A stretch of 64,000 bases of DNA from Saccharopolyspora soli (GTDB lineage: Bacteria > Actinomycetota > Actinomycetes > Mycobacteriales > Pseudonocardiaceae): contig NZ_JALBWV010000007.1 in the NCBI RefSeq assembly GCF_022678645.1, forward strand, positions 124,001 through 188,000, given 5' to 3'. The notes below the pieces were generated by a model, which had not been told where the DNA came from, made no database searches, and saw only the letters and a program-made list of their open reading frames with translations. The position numbers and the translations under genes are program-made. Each line of letters starts with the position of its first letter. Within the stretch, counting starts at the first letter, position 1. This document shows, piece after piece, positions 1 to 8,880 of the stretch.

Positions 1-198
1 GGCCGCGGTCGCCACGCCGCCGCACTGCACTTCGGCCGGATCACGTTCCACGTTGCTCACCGCGCCAGCCTCCCCTACCCACGCCACCGTGCACAATCGA
101 TGGCACTGTCCCTGAGCCGGATCGCACACCTGGTCACCGAGCCGAACCGCAGTACGGTGACCCTGCGTGGCGAACCAGCCACCGCGAAGATCCATTAG
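1..198 (+). CDS. C-terminal end of an unidentified protein (5' end outside window)
   Basis: The first frame is open from base 1 to a TAG at 196-198, 65 codons with roughly three quarters G or C at third positions, as expected for a gene tail in this genome. The visible sequence is rich in His and Arg and shows no motif I recognise. The next gene starts 30 nt later on the same strand behind its own GGAGG site. It may be a chance open frame; the start lies to the left of the window if it is real. Confidence 0.35.
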   Translation, partial: GRGRHAAALHFGRITFHVAHRASLPYPRHRAQSMALSLSRIAHLVTEPNRSTVTLRGEPATAKIH

Positions 199-228
199 AC
201 CCGCCACGGACCCGTCTGGAGGCCAAAC

Positions 229-546
229 GTGAGCAGCTCCACCCAGAAGGAGATCGCCGACAACCCCGATGCCAGCCGCTTCGAAATCCACGCCGACGGC
301 GAGTTGGCCGGATTCACCGAGTACAAGCTGCACCCGAAGTCGATCGCATTCATGCACACGGAGATCGACTCCCGCTTCGAAGGGCGGGGACTGGGCAGCG
401 CACTCGCGCGCGCGGCGCTGGACGCCGCCCGGCAACGGGGTCTGGCGGTTCTGCCGTACTGCCCGTTCATCCGCGGCTGGATCAGCAAGCACCCGGACTA
501 CCTGGATCTCGTTCCCGCCGACAAGCGGGCGAATTTCGAGCTCTGA
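229..546 (+). CDS. Small GNAT-type N-acetyltransferase (COG2388/YidJ-like)
   Basis: A 105-residue single-domain acetyltransferase, the usual size of the small cytosolic YidJ-like GNAT group. The acetyl-CoA pyrophosphate loop is visible as GRGLGSALARAAL (about residues 46-58), followed by the family-typical LPYCPFIRGWISKHPDY stretch (about 75-91). The GTG start at 229 is preceded by GGAGG with 6 nt spacing. Family members transfer an acetyl group from acetyl-CoA to an unidentified amine, and the substrate cannot be read from the sequence. It stands alone ahead of an aldo/keto reductase. Confidence 0.85.
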   Translation: MSSSTQKEIADNPDASRFEIHADGELAGFTEYKLHPKSIAFMHTEIDSRFEGRGLGSALARAALDAARQRGLAVLPYCPFIRGWISKHPDYLDLVPADKRANFEL

Positions 547-643
547 CCGTCCTTTGTGGTCGGTCCAGATGGTGAACCGGGCGGTCCGGGAGTACTAGGC
601 TGGTGGCAGACCGCCTGCCAACCACAGTGATCGGAGTCCGCAA

Positions 644-1636
644 GTGTCTCAAGTCACTCCGCCCCTGGCCCGTCGTCAGCTGGGTTCCAACGGCCCGAAG
701 GTCAGCGCCATCGGTTACGGCGCGATGGGCCTGTCCGGGGTGTACGGCGCCGCCGACGACGCGGAGTCGGCCCGGCTGCTGAACGAACTGCTCGACCTCG
801 GGGTGAACTTCCTGGACACCGCCGACGCCTACGGCGAGGGGCACAACGAAGAACTGATCAGCGGCCTGCTCGCGAAGCGTCGCGACGAGGTCGTGCTGGC
901 CACCAAGTTCGGCGCCAACAAGGACACCGGGGGCGGCCGACCCGAGTACGTGCGCCAGGCGGCGGACGCCAGCCTGGCCCGGCTGGGCACCGACCACATC
1001 GACCTCTACTACCTGCACCGCCTCGATCCGACGACGCCGATCGAGGAGACCGTCGGCGCGCTGGCCGAACTCGTGCAGGCGGGCAAGGTCCGGCACCTGG
1101 GCCTGTCCGAGATCAGCGCCAGCACCCTGCGCCGCGCCCACTCGGTGCACCCGATCGCCGCGGTGCAGCAGGAGTACTCGCTGTTCACCCGCGACCCGGA
1201 GGAGCAGTTGCTGCCCGCACTGCGGGAACTCGGCGTCGCGCTCGTCGCGTACTCACCGCTCGGCCGCGGTGTGCTGACCGGTGCCTTCAGCGACGTTTCG
1301 GACGTGGAGAACCTGGAGGTGCGTTCGAAGCGCTATCCGCGCTTCGAAGAGGAGAGCCTGCGCCGCAACATCGAACTGACCCGGCCACTGCGCGAGCGGG
1401 CCGAGGCGCTCGGGCTCACCGCCGCGCAACTCGCGCTGGCCTGGCTGCTCGCGCGGGGCGACGACGTGGTGCCGATTCCCGGCAGCCGCCGCATCGAGCG
1501 CGTGAAGGACAACATCGCCGCGGCCACGGCGCAGCTGGATCCGGCGGTCGTGGCGGAATTGTCCGAGCAGTTCCCGCCCGGTGCCGCCGCCGGTGAGCGC
1601 TACACGCCCGCCGGGATGGCCCGGCTGGACCGGTGA
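644..1636 (+). CDS. Aldo/keto reductase
   Basis: A 330-residue (beta/alpha)8 NADPH-dependent oxidoreductase reducing aldehydes or ketones. The AKR signature [19 protein letters not shown] carries the catalytic Asp and Tyr (about residues 54-72). The catalytic Lys is in LATKFG and the His in [10 protein letters not shown]. The C-terminal cofactor loop reads [18 protein letters not shown]. Length and motif order fit the AKR12/AKR13-type actinobacterial enzymes. GTG start at 644; the ribosome site is weak. It ends 4 nt from the convergent VIT-type gene. Substrate unknown. Confidence 0.92.
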   Translation: MSQVTPPLARRQLGSNGPKVSAIGYGAMGLSGVYGAADDAESARLLNELLDLGVNFLDTADAYGEGHNEELISGLLAKRRDEVVLATKFGANKDTGGGRPEYVRQAADASLARLGTDHIDLYYLHRLDPTTPIEETVGALAELVQAGKVRHLGLSEISASTLRRAHSVHPIAAVQQEYSLFTRDPEEQLLPALRELGVALVAYSPLGRGVLTGAFSDVSDVENLEVRSKRYPRFEEESLRRNIELTRPLRERAEALGLTAAQLALAWLLARGDDVVPIPGSRRIERVKDNIAAATAQLDPAVVAELSEQFPPGAAAGERYTPAGMARLDR

Positions 1637-1640
1637 TCAC

Positions 1641-2726
1641 TCACCCGGCGACCGCGCCGAAGACCAATCCCAGCAGGTAGGTCGCCGCTGCTGCGCCCGC
1701 GCCGATGGCGAGTTGCCGCACGGCGCGGGGCAGCGGTGCCGCGCCGGAGAGCACGCCGACCGCGGCACCGGTGAGCATCAGCGCGAGGCCCACCAGCACG
1801 ACCGCGACCAGCACCGCCAGGCCGCCGGTGAGGCCGATCAGGAACGGCAGCACCGGAATCAGCGCGCCAGAGGCGAAGAAGACGAAGCTGGACGTCGCGG
1901 CTTTGATGCCGGTGCCGACGACTTCGTGCTCGTCGACGGGTGCTTCGGCGGGTGGCACGGGCGGTTTGGGATTGCGCAGCAGGGCATCCGCGCGGCGCTG
2001 CGCTTCCTCGGCCGACATCCCCCTGGCCCGGTAGACCAGGGCGAGTTCGTTGGCGTCGACGTCGAGATAGGGCACCACAGCGCGGGCTTCCGGGTTCGGT
2101 GCGGCCGCGGCGAGCAGTTCCCGTTGGGAGCGCACCGAGATGTACTCACCGGCCCCCATCGACAGCGCACCGGCCAGCAATCCTGCCAGGCCGGTCAGCA
2201 GCACCGTCGAGGTCGGCACCTGCCCACCGATGACGCCCAGCACCAGCGCCAGGTTGCTCACCAGGCCGTCATTGGCGCCGAACACCGCCGCCCGGAAGGT
2301 TCCGGACACCCGAGCGCGACCGCGAGCGGCGAGAGCTCGCACCACTTCTTCGTGGATCCGCTCGTCGGCGGCCATGGCCGGTGGTGCGTCGCGGTCGAAG
2401 CGGTACGGCGTTCGGCTTTCCGCGCGCTGCGCCAAGGCGAGCACGAACACCGACCCGAACCAGCGGGCCAGCAACACCAGCACGCGCATCCGGAATTGAC
2501 CGCGCCGCTGCGGCCCGACCTCGTCGCCGAGCAGTTCCGCCCAGTAGGCGGCGTGCCGTTCCTCGGCCTCGGCGAGTCCGAGCAAGATCTCCCGTTCCTC
2601 GCCGCTGCGCCGGGCGGCCAGCCCGCGGTAGACCTTGGCTTCTTCGCGCTCGTCAGCGAGCAGACGCCGCCAACGGCGCACCGACCGCGCATCCGCCCTG
2701 CTCGTTCGATCCCCGCCGTCACGCAC
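1641..2726 (-). CDS. Rubrerythrin-like/VIT1-CCC1 family iron or manganese transporter
   Basis: The N-terminal ~130 residues resemble a rubrerythrin-like four-helix domain (EEAKVYRGLA..., then EAEERHAAYW, a di-iron type ExxH pattern). A VIT1/CCC1 membrane domain follows, opening with the GANDGLVSNLALVLGV motif typical of that family and containing about five hydrophobic helices and GAGEYISVRSQRE. VIT1-family proteins export Fe2+/Mn2+ from the cytosol, and the ferritin-like domain probably supplies or senses iron. I chose the GTG at 2726 because GGGAGG lies 8 nt upstream; a GTG at 2762 is in frame but has no ribosome site. Confidence 0.88.
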   Translation of the reverse strand: MRDGGDRTSRADARSVRRWRRLLADEREEAKVYRGLAARRSGEEREILLGLAEAEERHAAYWAELLGDEVGPQRRGQFRMRVLVLLARWFGSVFVLALAQRAESRTPYRFDRDAPPAMAADERIHEEVVRALAARGRARVSGTFRAAVFGANDGLVSNLALVLGVIGGQVPTSTVLLTGLAGLLAGALSMGAGEYISVRSQRELLAAAAPNPEARAVVPYLDVDANELALVYRARGMSAEEAQRRADALLRNPKPPVPPAEAPVDEHEVVGTGIKAATSSFVFFASGALIPVLPFLIGLTGGLAVLVAVVLVGLALMLTGAAVGVLSGAAPLPRAVRQLAIGAGAAAATYLLGLVFGAVAG

Positions 2727-2819
2727 GGGCCAAGCCTCCCAGCGACCCCTGACAGCCACCACTCGAAACGGCCGCGATCAGCAAGTCGACGGCGTCGTGC
2801 AGCCAGCGCGCCAAGAGTA

Positions 2820-2844
2820 TCCACTGTAGACGTCCGCTGTGGAC
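2820..2844. repeat. Two adjacent copies of the 13-bp GTCCACTGTGGAC-type palindrome
   Basis: TCCACTGTAGAC (2820-2831) and GTCCGCTGTGGAC (2832-2844) lie side by side just past the nitroreductase stop. Each is an inverted repeat of GTCC and GGAC arms around a short centre. The same motif recurs at other intergenic sites. Confidence 0.5.
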
Positions 2845-2846
2845 TG

Positions 2847-3785
2847 CTAAGAACGCGGCGGGAGCAGTTCCAGCGAGTCGGCCAGCACGCGGCGCGGTGT
2901 GATCGGCGGCGGTTCCCCGGGCCCCGGCCAGCCCACGCGCAGCACGAGCTGGGGATATCCGGCACCGTCGAGCACGGTGGTCCGAACCTGTTCGCGCGCC
3001 TCCCAGACCTCGCTGAGGTGGTTCAGCGGACAGGTCACCAAGCCTTCGCGGGCCGCGTTCAACAACACCGCGCTGAGCGCCTCCCCCGCCGCCAGCCAGC
3101 TGTCGACCTGGTCGCTGCGGGTCGCCAGCACGGCGAGCACCGCTTTGTCGTCCAACTCCGGAACCGCCGGTTCGGGGTCGTCGAAATCGGCCAGCGCGTG
3201 CTGGTATTCGACGGACTCCCGGTACTGCGAAGCCCGTTTCACCGCATCCACCACAGCCGCGCGGTGCTCGGCGGCCCGCACCAGCGCGCCGTGCTCGGTC
3301 TCAGCCGCGGCGCGCAGCGTCGTCAACAGCTCCGGCGGAACCAGATCCGGCAGGTAGGCCCGCCGCTCGGTGCGCCGCTGCGCGGCGACACCGGCCAGCG
3401 CGACCGTCGCCGGGGCGACGTGGTCACGGGGGCTGAACTGGATCGACGCCAGGTGGCCGGGCTGGGACGGGTTGGGCAGCCGGTGGATCAGCGCACGCCA
3501 GCCCAACGAAGCGAACGCGATCCGCACGTGGTGCAGGGCGGCACCGCAGCTGATCACCTGCGCGCGCGTCGACGGGTCCAGCGCCTCGGGTAATCGGGAC
3601 AGGTCCAGGAACAGCTGCACCGACCGCTCGGCGAGCAGCCACCGCCACGGCTGGCAGTTGTGCACCGATGGTGCGCGGCATGCCAAGGACAGCGCCGAGC
3701 ACACGGTGTCGTAAGACGGAGCGACGTTGCGCGTCATCCGAGTGCCAACAACCGCCGGACGCGGCGAGGCAGACGCGGCAGCCAC
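2847..3785 (-). CDS. Acg-like nitroreductase family protein
   Basis: A 312-residue FMN-binding nitroreductase-fold protein of the Acg (Rv2032-like) group. The hallmark LACRAPSVHNCQPWRW occurs near residues 34-49. The remainder shows the weakly conserved second half of the fold (about residues 230-300, with AGEALSAVLLNAAREGLVTCPLNHL). In mycobacteria, Acg-type proteins are hypoxia-induced and probably sequester flavin rather than reduce nitro compounds; that is family knowledge. The start is uncertain: GTG at 3785 or ATG at 3737 (MTRNVAPSYD), the latter matching the usual family N terminus better. Confidence 0.8.
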   Translation of the reverse strand: MAAASASPRPAVVGTRMTRNVAPSYDTVCSALSLACRAPSVHNCQPWRWLLAERSVQLFLDLSRLPEALDPSTRAQVISCGAALHHVRIAFASLGWRALIHRLPNPSQPGHLASIQFSPRDHVAPATVALAGVAAQRRTERRAYLPDLVPPELLTTLRAAAETEHGALVRAAEHRAAVVDAVKRASQYRESVEYQHALADFDDPEPAVPELDDKAVLAVLATRSDQVDSWLAAGEALSAVLLNAAREGLVTCPLNHLSEVWEAREQVRTTVLDGAGYPQLVLRVGWPGPGEPPPITPRRVLADSLELLPPRS

Positions 3786-3958
3786 CCCTCATTGAGCCAG
3801 CGCCGCGATCCTCGCGGGCGCTTCCCGACGATCGAACCGAACACCAGCACCACGACCTAAACGAACTCCGGACCTCACCATCGTTCGCACGGGCCCGCTG
3901 ATCGGGCCAGAGCACAAAGTCACGGCGCACAGAGCCTGTCCTAGAACTCGTTTTGCAT

Positions 3959-4023
3959 TGCGGTGCGGATAGCGGAACCTCAGACGCCGTCTCGGTCCGG
4001 GATCCCCGACATCAGGTATGCCC
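3959..4023. repeat. Dispersed intergenic repeat, copy A
   Basis: About 63 bases match 34109-34171 with only a few substitutions and a 1-nt indel. The shared core runs from GCGGTGCGG through TAGCGGAACCTCAGA and CGGGATCCCCGACATCA to GTATGCC. Both copies are intergenic. Short open frames crossing the two copies differ, so the element is probably non-coding. It could be the remnant of an insertion element or a genomic interspersed repeat. Confidence 0.7.
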
Positions 4024-4111
4024 AATACACCACGTCGAGGTAGGTCCTCCCAGAGAACTCCAGTGGGCACAGTCTGAGAACCCGCGGCGTTGCCAGTGGC
4101 GTAGGCGGGCT

Positions 4112-4128
4112 AAGCGGCTTCGCCGCTT
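4112..4128 (-). terminator. Possible terminator hairpin after the enoyl-CoA hydratase gene
   Basis: AAGCGGC and GCCGCTT form a 7-bp perfect stem with a 3-nt loop, 25 nt past the stop codon of the minus-strand gene. There is no clear U-tract, so this is only a candidate. Confidence 0.4.
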
Positions 4129-4152
4129 CAAAACAAGAACAAAGACCGGTGT

Positions 4153-4932
4153 TCAGTCGGTGAAGGTCGGCTTTCGCTTCTCCATGAACGCCCGCATCCG
4201 CTCGTTCGCGTCCGGGGTTTGCGAGGTCGCGGCCATCACCTCGGTGGCGATCGCGTAGGCGTCGTCCTCCGGCCGGTCGAGCTGGGCGTAGATGGTCTGC
4301 TTGCCCACCGCCTTGGCGTGCCTGCTGCCCCGCGTGGCGCGGGCCATCAACTCGTCGACCGCGGTGTCCAACTCCGCGTCCGGCACCACCTGGTTGACCA
4401 AGCCCCACCGCTCGGCGGTCGCGGCGTCGATCGGATCACCGGTGAGCGCCATCTCCAACAGGCGCTTGCGGCCGATCGAGCGGGCCACCGGCACCGCTGG
4501 CGTGTGGCAGAACCAGCCGCCGTTGCCGCCCGGCAGCGCGAACCCGGCCGACTCGGCGGCCACCGCCAGGTCGCAGGTCGCGACCAGTTGGCACCCGGCC
4601 GCCACCGCCAACCCGTGCACCCGCGCGATCACCACCTGCGGCACAGCGTGGATGGTGCGCATCACCGACTCGCACAGCCGCAGCAGCTCGCGCATCCCGG
4701 CCAGGTCGCGGTCGGCCATGTCGCCAAAGTCGTGGCCGGAGCTGAACACCGGGCCCGCACCGGCCAGCACGATCCCGGTCGCCTTCGTCTCACCAGCGGC
4801 TTCGAACGCCTGGCGGAGCTCGGCGAGGTGCCCGGCGGACAGCGAGTTGCGCCGCTCGGGGCGGTTCATGGTGATCCGGACGGTCGGACCGTCTTGTTCG
4901 GTCAGCAGGTGCTGGTACTGCGGGCTGCTCAT
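4153..4932 (-). CDS. Enoyl-CoA hydratase/isomerase family protein
   Basis: A 259-residue crotonase-fold protein. The oxyanion-hole segments are visible as GPVFSSGHDFGDM (about residues 58-70) and GLAVAAGCQLVATCDLAVAA (about 104-123). The Glu usually found in the second catalytic position is replaced within GGNGGWFCHTPAVPVAR, so hydratase chemistry on a simple enoyl-CoA is not assured; isomerase, hydrolase or lyase activity is possible. Start ATG 4932 has GGAG upstream. It is 86 nt downstream of the DUF1177 gene on the same strand and probably co-transcribed with it, under the divergent IclR regulator. Confidence 0.85.
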   Translation of the reverse strand: MSSPQYQHLLTEQDGPTVRITMNRPERRNSLSAGHLAELRQAFEAAGETKATGIVLAGAGPVFSSGHDFGDMADRDLAGMRELLRLCESVMRTIHAVPQVVIARVHGLAVAAGCQLVATCDLAVAAESAGFALPGGNGGWFCHTPAVPVARSIGRKRLLEMALTGDPIDAATAERWGLVNQVVPDAELDTAVDELMARATRGSRHAKAVGKQTIYAQLDRPEDDAYAIATEVMAATSQTPDANERMRAFMEKRKPTFTD

Positions 4933-5018
4933 CGACGCTCCAGAGAACTCGACCACATCGTCGTTTCCCCGAGCCTCGCACAAAAACCCGTCCGCACCCA
5001 GTGCGCGCCGTCCGGTGC

Positions 5019-5972
5019 TCAGGCGGCTCCGGACGGCCGATTTCCCATGGTCTGCAGGTGCGCGAGCGAGCCGTAGCGGGCCAGCAGGAGGTCGAACTCG
5101 GCCTGGTCGTGGAAGGCCAGCTGACCCGCGCCGAACTCCTTGCCGACCTCGACCGCGAACCGGGCCGCGGCGGCGATGTCGATCTCGTGGCTGGCTCCGG
5201 TGGCGCAGCCGGGCACGGCGGTCGCGGCCACGATCGCCAGGCCGACCACCGGGGCGTCGGTCGAGGTGGCGGGCTGCAGGATCGAGTTGATGTGGTACGC
5301 GCCGTTGCCGTACGGCGTGATGTCCTGGGTGGTCACCGGGTACGTCACCAGCGGCTCGCCGGTGACGGTCTCCAGCAGGGTGCCCAGCCGGTCCGAGACC
5401 CGGAGCACCCAGCCCTGCTTGACCGTCGGCGACAGCGCCAGGCCCTTGTGGTTGATGATCCGGTTGCCCCTGGTGGTGTCGATGGACAGCACCGCGTCCA
5501 TGTCGTCGGTGACCTCGTGGGCGTTCATGGTGGCGATGTCCACCGGCGAGTCCATGAACGGCACGGGTTCGTGCGGCCTGGTGGGGGCGCTCGGGCACAC
5601 GTGGGTGCTGATCACCACGTCACCCGGCAGGACGTCGCCGCGAGCGCGCATCGACAACAGCTTCGCCGCGGACGCGATGGCCGCCGCGGCGCCGTCACCG
5701 TCGGAGACGAAGCCGATCATCTCCGGCCGGGCGCCCACACCGCCGAGACGACCCACCACGCCCAGCGTCGGAGCGTCGCCGCCGCTGGCCCGGCCCCGTG
5801 CGCCGGGGACGCGGACCTGCACGAAGTCGGTCGCACCCTTGTCGCCGCGGACGGTGGTGCTGGACGCCAGTCCAGTCTCCCCGGCCACTCGGTCGAGGTA
5901 ACCGACGACATCGGCGCCGGTCACCTTCGGGTCATCGAGGAGTTCGACCACGTCCAGGACATGCTTGAGCAT
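5019..5972 (-). CDS. DUF1177 family protein (peptidase-like fold)
   Basis: A 317-residue protein opening MLKHVLDVVELLDDPKVTG, the typical DUF1177 N terminus, and matching that family in length. Conserved-looking acidic and His positions occur in VISTHVCPSAPTRPHEPVPFMDSPVD and HEVTDDMDAVLSIDTTRGN, consistent with a metal-dependent hydrolase-like core. No biochemical role is established for the family; in other bacteria it occurs beside oligopeptide or amino-acid transport genes. It is the first gene of a two-gene unit with the enoyl-CoA hydratase, and its 5' end faces the IclR gene 184 bases away. Confidence 0.8.
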   Translation of the reverse strand: MLKHVLDVVELLDDPKVTGADVVGYLDRVAGETGLASSTTVRGDKGATDFVQVRVPGARGRASGGDAPTLGVVGRLGGVGARPEMIGFVSDGDGAAAAIASAAKLLSMRARGDVLPGDVVISTHVCPSAPTRPHEPVPFMDSPVDIATMNAHEVTDDMDAVLSIDTTRGNRIINHKGLALSPTVKQGWVLRVSDRLGTLLETVTGEPLVTYPVTTQDITPYGNGAYHINSILQPATSTDAPVVGLAIVAATAVPGCATGASHEIDIAAAARFAVEVGKEFGAGQLAFHDQAEFDLLLARYGSLAHLQTMGNRPSGAA

Positions 5973-6156
5973 CCGAGCCCTTCCCAGCAGGGGCCGCGAG
6001 CACCGGGCGAGACGGGGGGTCGCCCGATCTCGCGGCCAGGATTGGGTGGCGTTCGCCGAGGCCCCATTCGGGTGACCCCGACGACCGCCCTGCGATTACT
6101 GTGCGCGACCAGCGAAGCGACGAGCAAGAAAATCCCGCTATCCGCAAAATGGAGCC

Positions 6157-6966
6157 ATGTCAGCTCTGGAAACCGAGCGCCGCACCCCGCCTGGACTGCC
6201 ACAGACCGCGGACCGCGCCCTGCAGGTGCTGCTCGCCTTCGACCGCAACCGGCCGGAATGGGGCGTCACGGAGGTGGCCGCCGAGTTCGGCCTGCACACC
6301 TCGATCGCGCAGCGACTGCTGGCGACGCTGGCCCACCGCGGGTTCCTGGTGCAGGACACCGCGAACCGCCGGTACCGGATCGGCCCAGCGGCGCTGCATC
6401 TCGGGCGGATGTGGGACCAGGCGGGCGGCTTGGGCATCCTGGTGCGGCCACTGCTGACCGAGGTCGCCCAGGAAACCGGGCACAACGTGCTGTTGGCGCT
6501 GCCGGACAGCGCGCACATGCGATGCGTCGTCGCGGTGGCGGGCGCCGACGGGATGCTGCGGGAATACCCGCTGACCAACGAGCTCTTCCCGGCGCACGCG
6601 GGGGCCACGAGCAAGTCCTTCTACGCGTTCCTGCCCGATGACCAGCGCTCCCAGCTCTTCACCGACCGGCCGCTGGCGCGCTTCACCGAGTACACCGTGA
6701 CGGATCTGGCCGTGTTGGAGGAGCAGTTCGCCGAAATCCGGGCGGCCGGTTGGGCCTACACGGCAGGCGAGTACGACCGCGACGCGGCGACCCTCGCGGT
6801 GCCGATCTTCCTGCGTGATGAGCCCTACGGGAGCCTGAGCATCGCCTGGCTGTCCGAACCGCACCAACCCGCCCCCACCGAGTGGGTCGAGCTGCTGCAG
6901 GACACCAGCGCGCGGATCAGCGTGCTGCTGACCAACCCCGTCCTTCGCCGGCGCGGCCAGCCATGA
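6157..6966 (+). CDS. IclR-family transcriptional regulator
   Basis: A 269-residue regulator. The N-terminal winged helix-turn-helix is at about residues 14-80 (TADRALQVLLAFD, then VTEVAAEFGLHTSIAQRLLATLAHRGFL). The C-terminal GAF-like effector domain reaches the end (HAGATSKSFYAFL and VLEEQFAEIRAAGWAY are typical). Such proteins bind small organic acids and control nearby catabolic genes. Its gene is divergent from the DUF1177/enoyl-CoA hydratase pair, which is its likely target. The start is the ATG at 6157, with GGAG very close upstream. Confidence 0.92.
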   Translation: MSALETERRTPPGLPQTADRALQVLLAFDRNRPEWGVTEVAAEFGLHTSIAQRLLATLAHRGFLVQDTANRRYRIGPAALHLGRMWDQAGGLGILVRPLLTEVAQETGHNVLLALPDSAHMRCVVAVAGADGMLREYPLTNELFPAHAGATSKSFYAFLPDDQRSQLFTDRPLARFTEYTVTDLAVLEEQFAEIRAAGWAYTAGEYDRDAATLAVPIFLRDEPYGSLSIAWLSEPHQPAPTEWVELLQDTSARISVLLTNPVLRRRGQP

Positions 6967-7037
6967 TCGGCCAGCCCACCTCGGCCCGGTAAGGTCTCGT
7001 CGGCGTCGAGGGTGGCCGGACGACGGAGGCTGATCTC

Positions 7038-7223
7038 ATGAACCGCAAGGCCGTGATCGCGATCGTGGCGCTGCTGGTGGTGGTCTGCGGCTCGCTGCTG
7101 GTGCGCGATCCGGTCGGCGCGGCGGGCGTGGTGCGTTCCGGCTGGGAGTTGTTGATCACGGCGATCACCACCATGGTCAACTCGCTGACGACCTTCTTCC
7201 AGCACCTGTTCCGAGGCGCCTGA
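7038..7223 (+). CDS. Small single-pass membrane protein, unknown function
   Basis: A 61-residue protein with one N-terminal hydrophobic helix (about residues 5-20, VIAIVALLVVVCGSLLV), then a short amphipathic segment ending in FQHLFRGA. The start is well supported by GGAGG 8 nt before ATG 7038. No known family was recognised. It lies 71 nt after the IclR gene and ends 7 nt from the convergent dehydrogenase gene. The Cys in the hydrophobic segment is not in a lipobox context. Confidence 0.65.
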   Translation: MNRKAVIAIVALLVVVCGSLLVRDPVGAAGVVRSGWELLITAITTMVNSLTTFFQHLFRGA

Positions 7224-7230
7224 CGCCGGA

Positions 7231-8181
7231 TCAGTCCTCGGGCCGCAGCACCACCTTCAACCGGCCCCGCGCCGGTGTCGCGGCCAGTTCGAACGCGCGT
7301 TGTGCTTCGGAGACAGCGAAAACGTGGGTGACGTAGTTGTCCGCCAGTTCCGGATGCTCGTGCAGGTACGCCACGGCACGCTCCAGCCAGTGCCGCCAGT
7401 TGGTGGTCCCACCAGCGGCAAGCGTGCCGTTCTTGCGGAACAGCTGCCGGAAGGCGACCGCGTAGTGCTCGTCGTCAGGCACCCCGAAGGCGAAGAGGAA
7501 ACCGCCCGGCGCCAGCGCGTGGATCGCGTCGTTGAGCGTGGCCGCCTGGTGTCCGACCGCCTCGACCACGATCTCCGGCCGCCCCGCCTCGGACAGCTGC
7601 CGCGCCCAGCGTTCCGAGTTGTCCCACACCGGCTCGCTGACGCCGAACTTGTCGGCCACATCGGCACGATCGACCCGGTCGACGCCGATCACCGGGGCCG
7701 CGCCGCAGGTGTTGAGCACATGGCTGAACAACAACCCGAGCGGCCCTTGGCCGATGACCGCCGCACGGCGCCCAGCGATCTCGGGCACCCGTTGCAGTGC
7801 GCAAAGCACCGTGGCCAGTGGCTGGGCGACGGTGGCGTGCACGTCGTCCAGCGGGGTGTCCAGCACGTGGAGCTGTTCGGCCCGTGCGGTGAAGTACTCC
7901 GCCAATCCCTGGAAACCACCAGCCCAGCCGACGACGCGAGCACCGACCTCGATGTCCGGTGCGGCGCTGGCGACGACCTCACCGACCACCTCGTGCAGCG
8001 GGAAGCCGGGCAGTTGCCGCTCGGTCAGCCCGCCACCGCGGAAGTTCGGCAGATCGCTGCCGCAGATCGCACCGGCGAGCAGCCGCGCGACCACCTCGCC
8101 GGAGCGCACCGCGGCGGTGGCGATATCCGTTGTCTCGCAACGGGAAAGCTGTCCTGGTGCGGTCAACGCATAAGCCCACAT
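7231..8181 (-). CDS. MDR-family (zinc-type) alcohol dehydrogenase-like protein
   Basis: A 316-residue medium-chain dehydrogenase. The catalytic zinc region reads AGAICGSDLPNF (Cys) and PGFPLHEVVGEV (His and Glu). The Rossmann segment is RRAAVIGQGPLGLLFSHVLNTCGAAPVIGVD. The four-cysteine structural-zinc lobe of classical alcohol dehydrogenases is absent, with WAGGFQGLAEYF at that position, so it belongs to the shorter single-zinc group. Substrate unknown. Its 5' end faces the AT-rich island, so part of that region may be its promoter. Confidence 0.88.
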   Translation of the reverse strand: MWAYALTAPGQLSRCETTDIATAAVRSGEVVARLLAGAICGSDLPNFRGGGLTERQLPGFPLHEVVGEVVASAAPDIEVGARVVGWAGGFQGLAEYFTARAEQLHVLDTPLDDVHATVAQPLATVLCALQRVPEIAGRRAAVIGQGPLGLLFSHVLNTCGAAPVIGVDRVDRADVADKFGVSEPVWDNSERWARQLSEAGRPEIVVEAVGHQAATLNDAIHALAPGGFLFAFGVPDDEHYAVAFRQLFRKNGTLAAGGTTNWRHWLERAVAYLHEHPELADNYVTHVFAVSEAQRAFELAATPARGRLKVVLRPED

Positions 8182-8880
8182 CCGGCACCCTCCCGCGTCT
8201 GGACAGCCGACCGGCAGCAGACTCTAACCGCTGCGCCGCAGTTTAGAAAGATCTTGATCGCCTCGGCACGAGCATGCGGCAGGCAAATCATTCACCGGAC
8301 ATCCTGTTTGACACTTATCAACCGCACATCCGAACATGTTAAGCGCAAACCAAGTCCATGATTGATTTCCCGGCCATGAAAACGCCGCCAACGACATAAA
8401 GAGATCGCACCCGAAACCGGATTTCCCGGCACCAAAAACAAGATTCAACGGAACACCAGGGACTTAATGCCCGAGTCCCAGCGCATCATCAGGGCCCCTG
8501 GTCACAAAGGCGAAAAAATTCCTTCCAACCAACACAAAAGTCAGCTTGTCCTCCTCGCATCGACGGCTTACGGTGGGAACTGGTCACATCGACGAAAAGA
8601 GTCGGCCGAGGTCAGTAGCAATGACATCGGTTACTGGGGATGACATCAGTTACTGGGGATGACCGGCTCAACGGCGACGTGGCCCGGCGCAACGAAAAGG
8701 ATTCCGGCCAGCCCGCATGCCGCTAGCTCTCCCACCGAGCAGAACTTCGATCCAGGGCCCAGATCGATCCGCTCGGATGGCCTGCGGGGAGCGGAATCAC
8801 TTGCGCTGCGTGCAAGCGCGTGCCGGACTGCACGGCTGTTCGGCACCCGACGTGCATCGACCATGGAAAGAGTGATTGGA
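8182..8880. other. AT-rich intergenic island upstream of the WGG-repeat peptide gene
   Basis: About 700 bases without a convincing gene. Between about 8235 and 8620 the composition falls to roughly half G+C, far below the rest of the window. It contains a TTGACA at 8308-8313 and a 19-bp tandem duplication at 8621-8658. Open frames here show no G/C third-position bias. It probably carries the promoters of the peptide gene and the MDR gene, and may reflect transferred DNA. Confidence 0.5.
8621..8658. repeat. 19-bp direct tandem repeat (two copies)
   Basis: Two adjacent 19-mers, ATGACATCGGTTACTGGGG and ATGACATCAGTTACTGGGG, differ at a single base; a third partial unit (ATGACC) follows. They sit about 220 bp before the peptide start, where they could be binding sites for a regulator. 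Confidence 0.8.

Larger units (their letters stand above)
3786..4152. other. Intergenic stretch with a dispersed repeat and a hairpin
   Basis: No gene was recognised in these 367 bases. The stretch holds one copy of an element repeated near 34.1 kb (separate entry) and a short hairpin at 4112-4128 downstream of the enoyl-CoA hydratase stop. The frames here are short and lack homology or ribosome sites. Confidence 0.5.

Noticed and set aside
1581..3593. A 670-codon plus-strand open frame
   Set aside because: It is antisense to the VIT1-type and nitroreductase genes; no homology or ribosome site.
8224..8448. A 74-codon minus-strand ORF in the AT-rich island
   Set aside because: Poor third-position bias, TTG start without a ribosome site and no homology.
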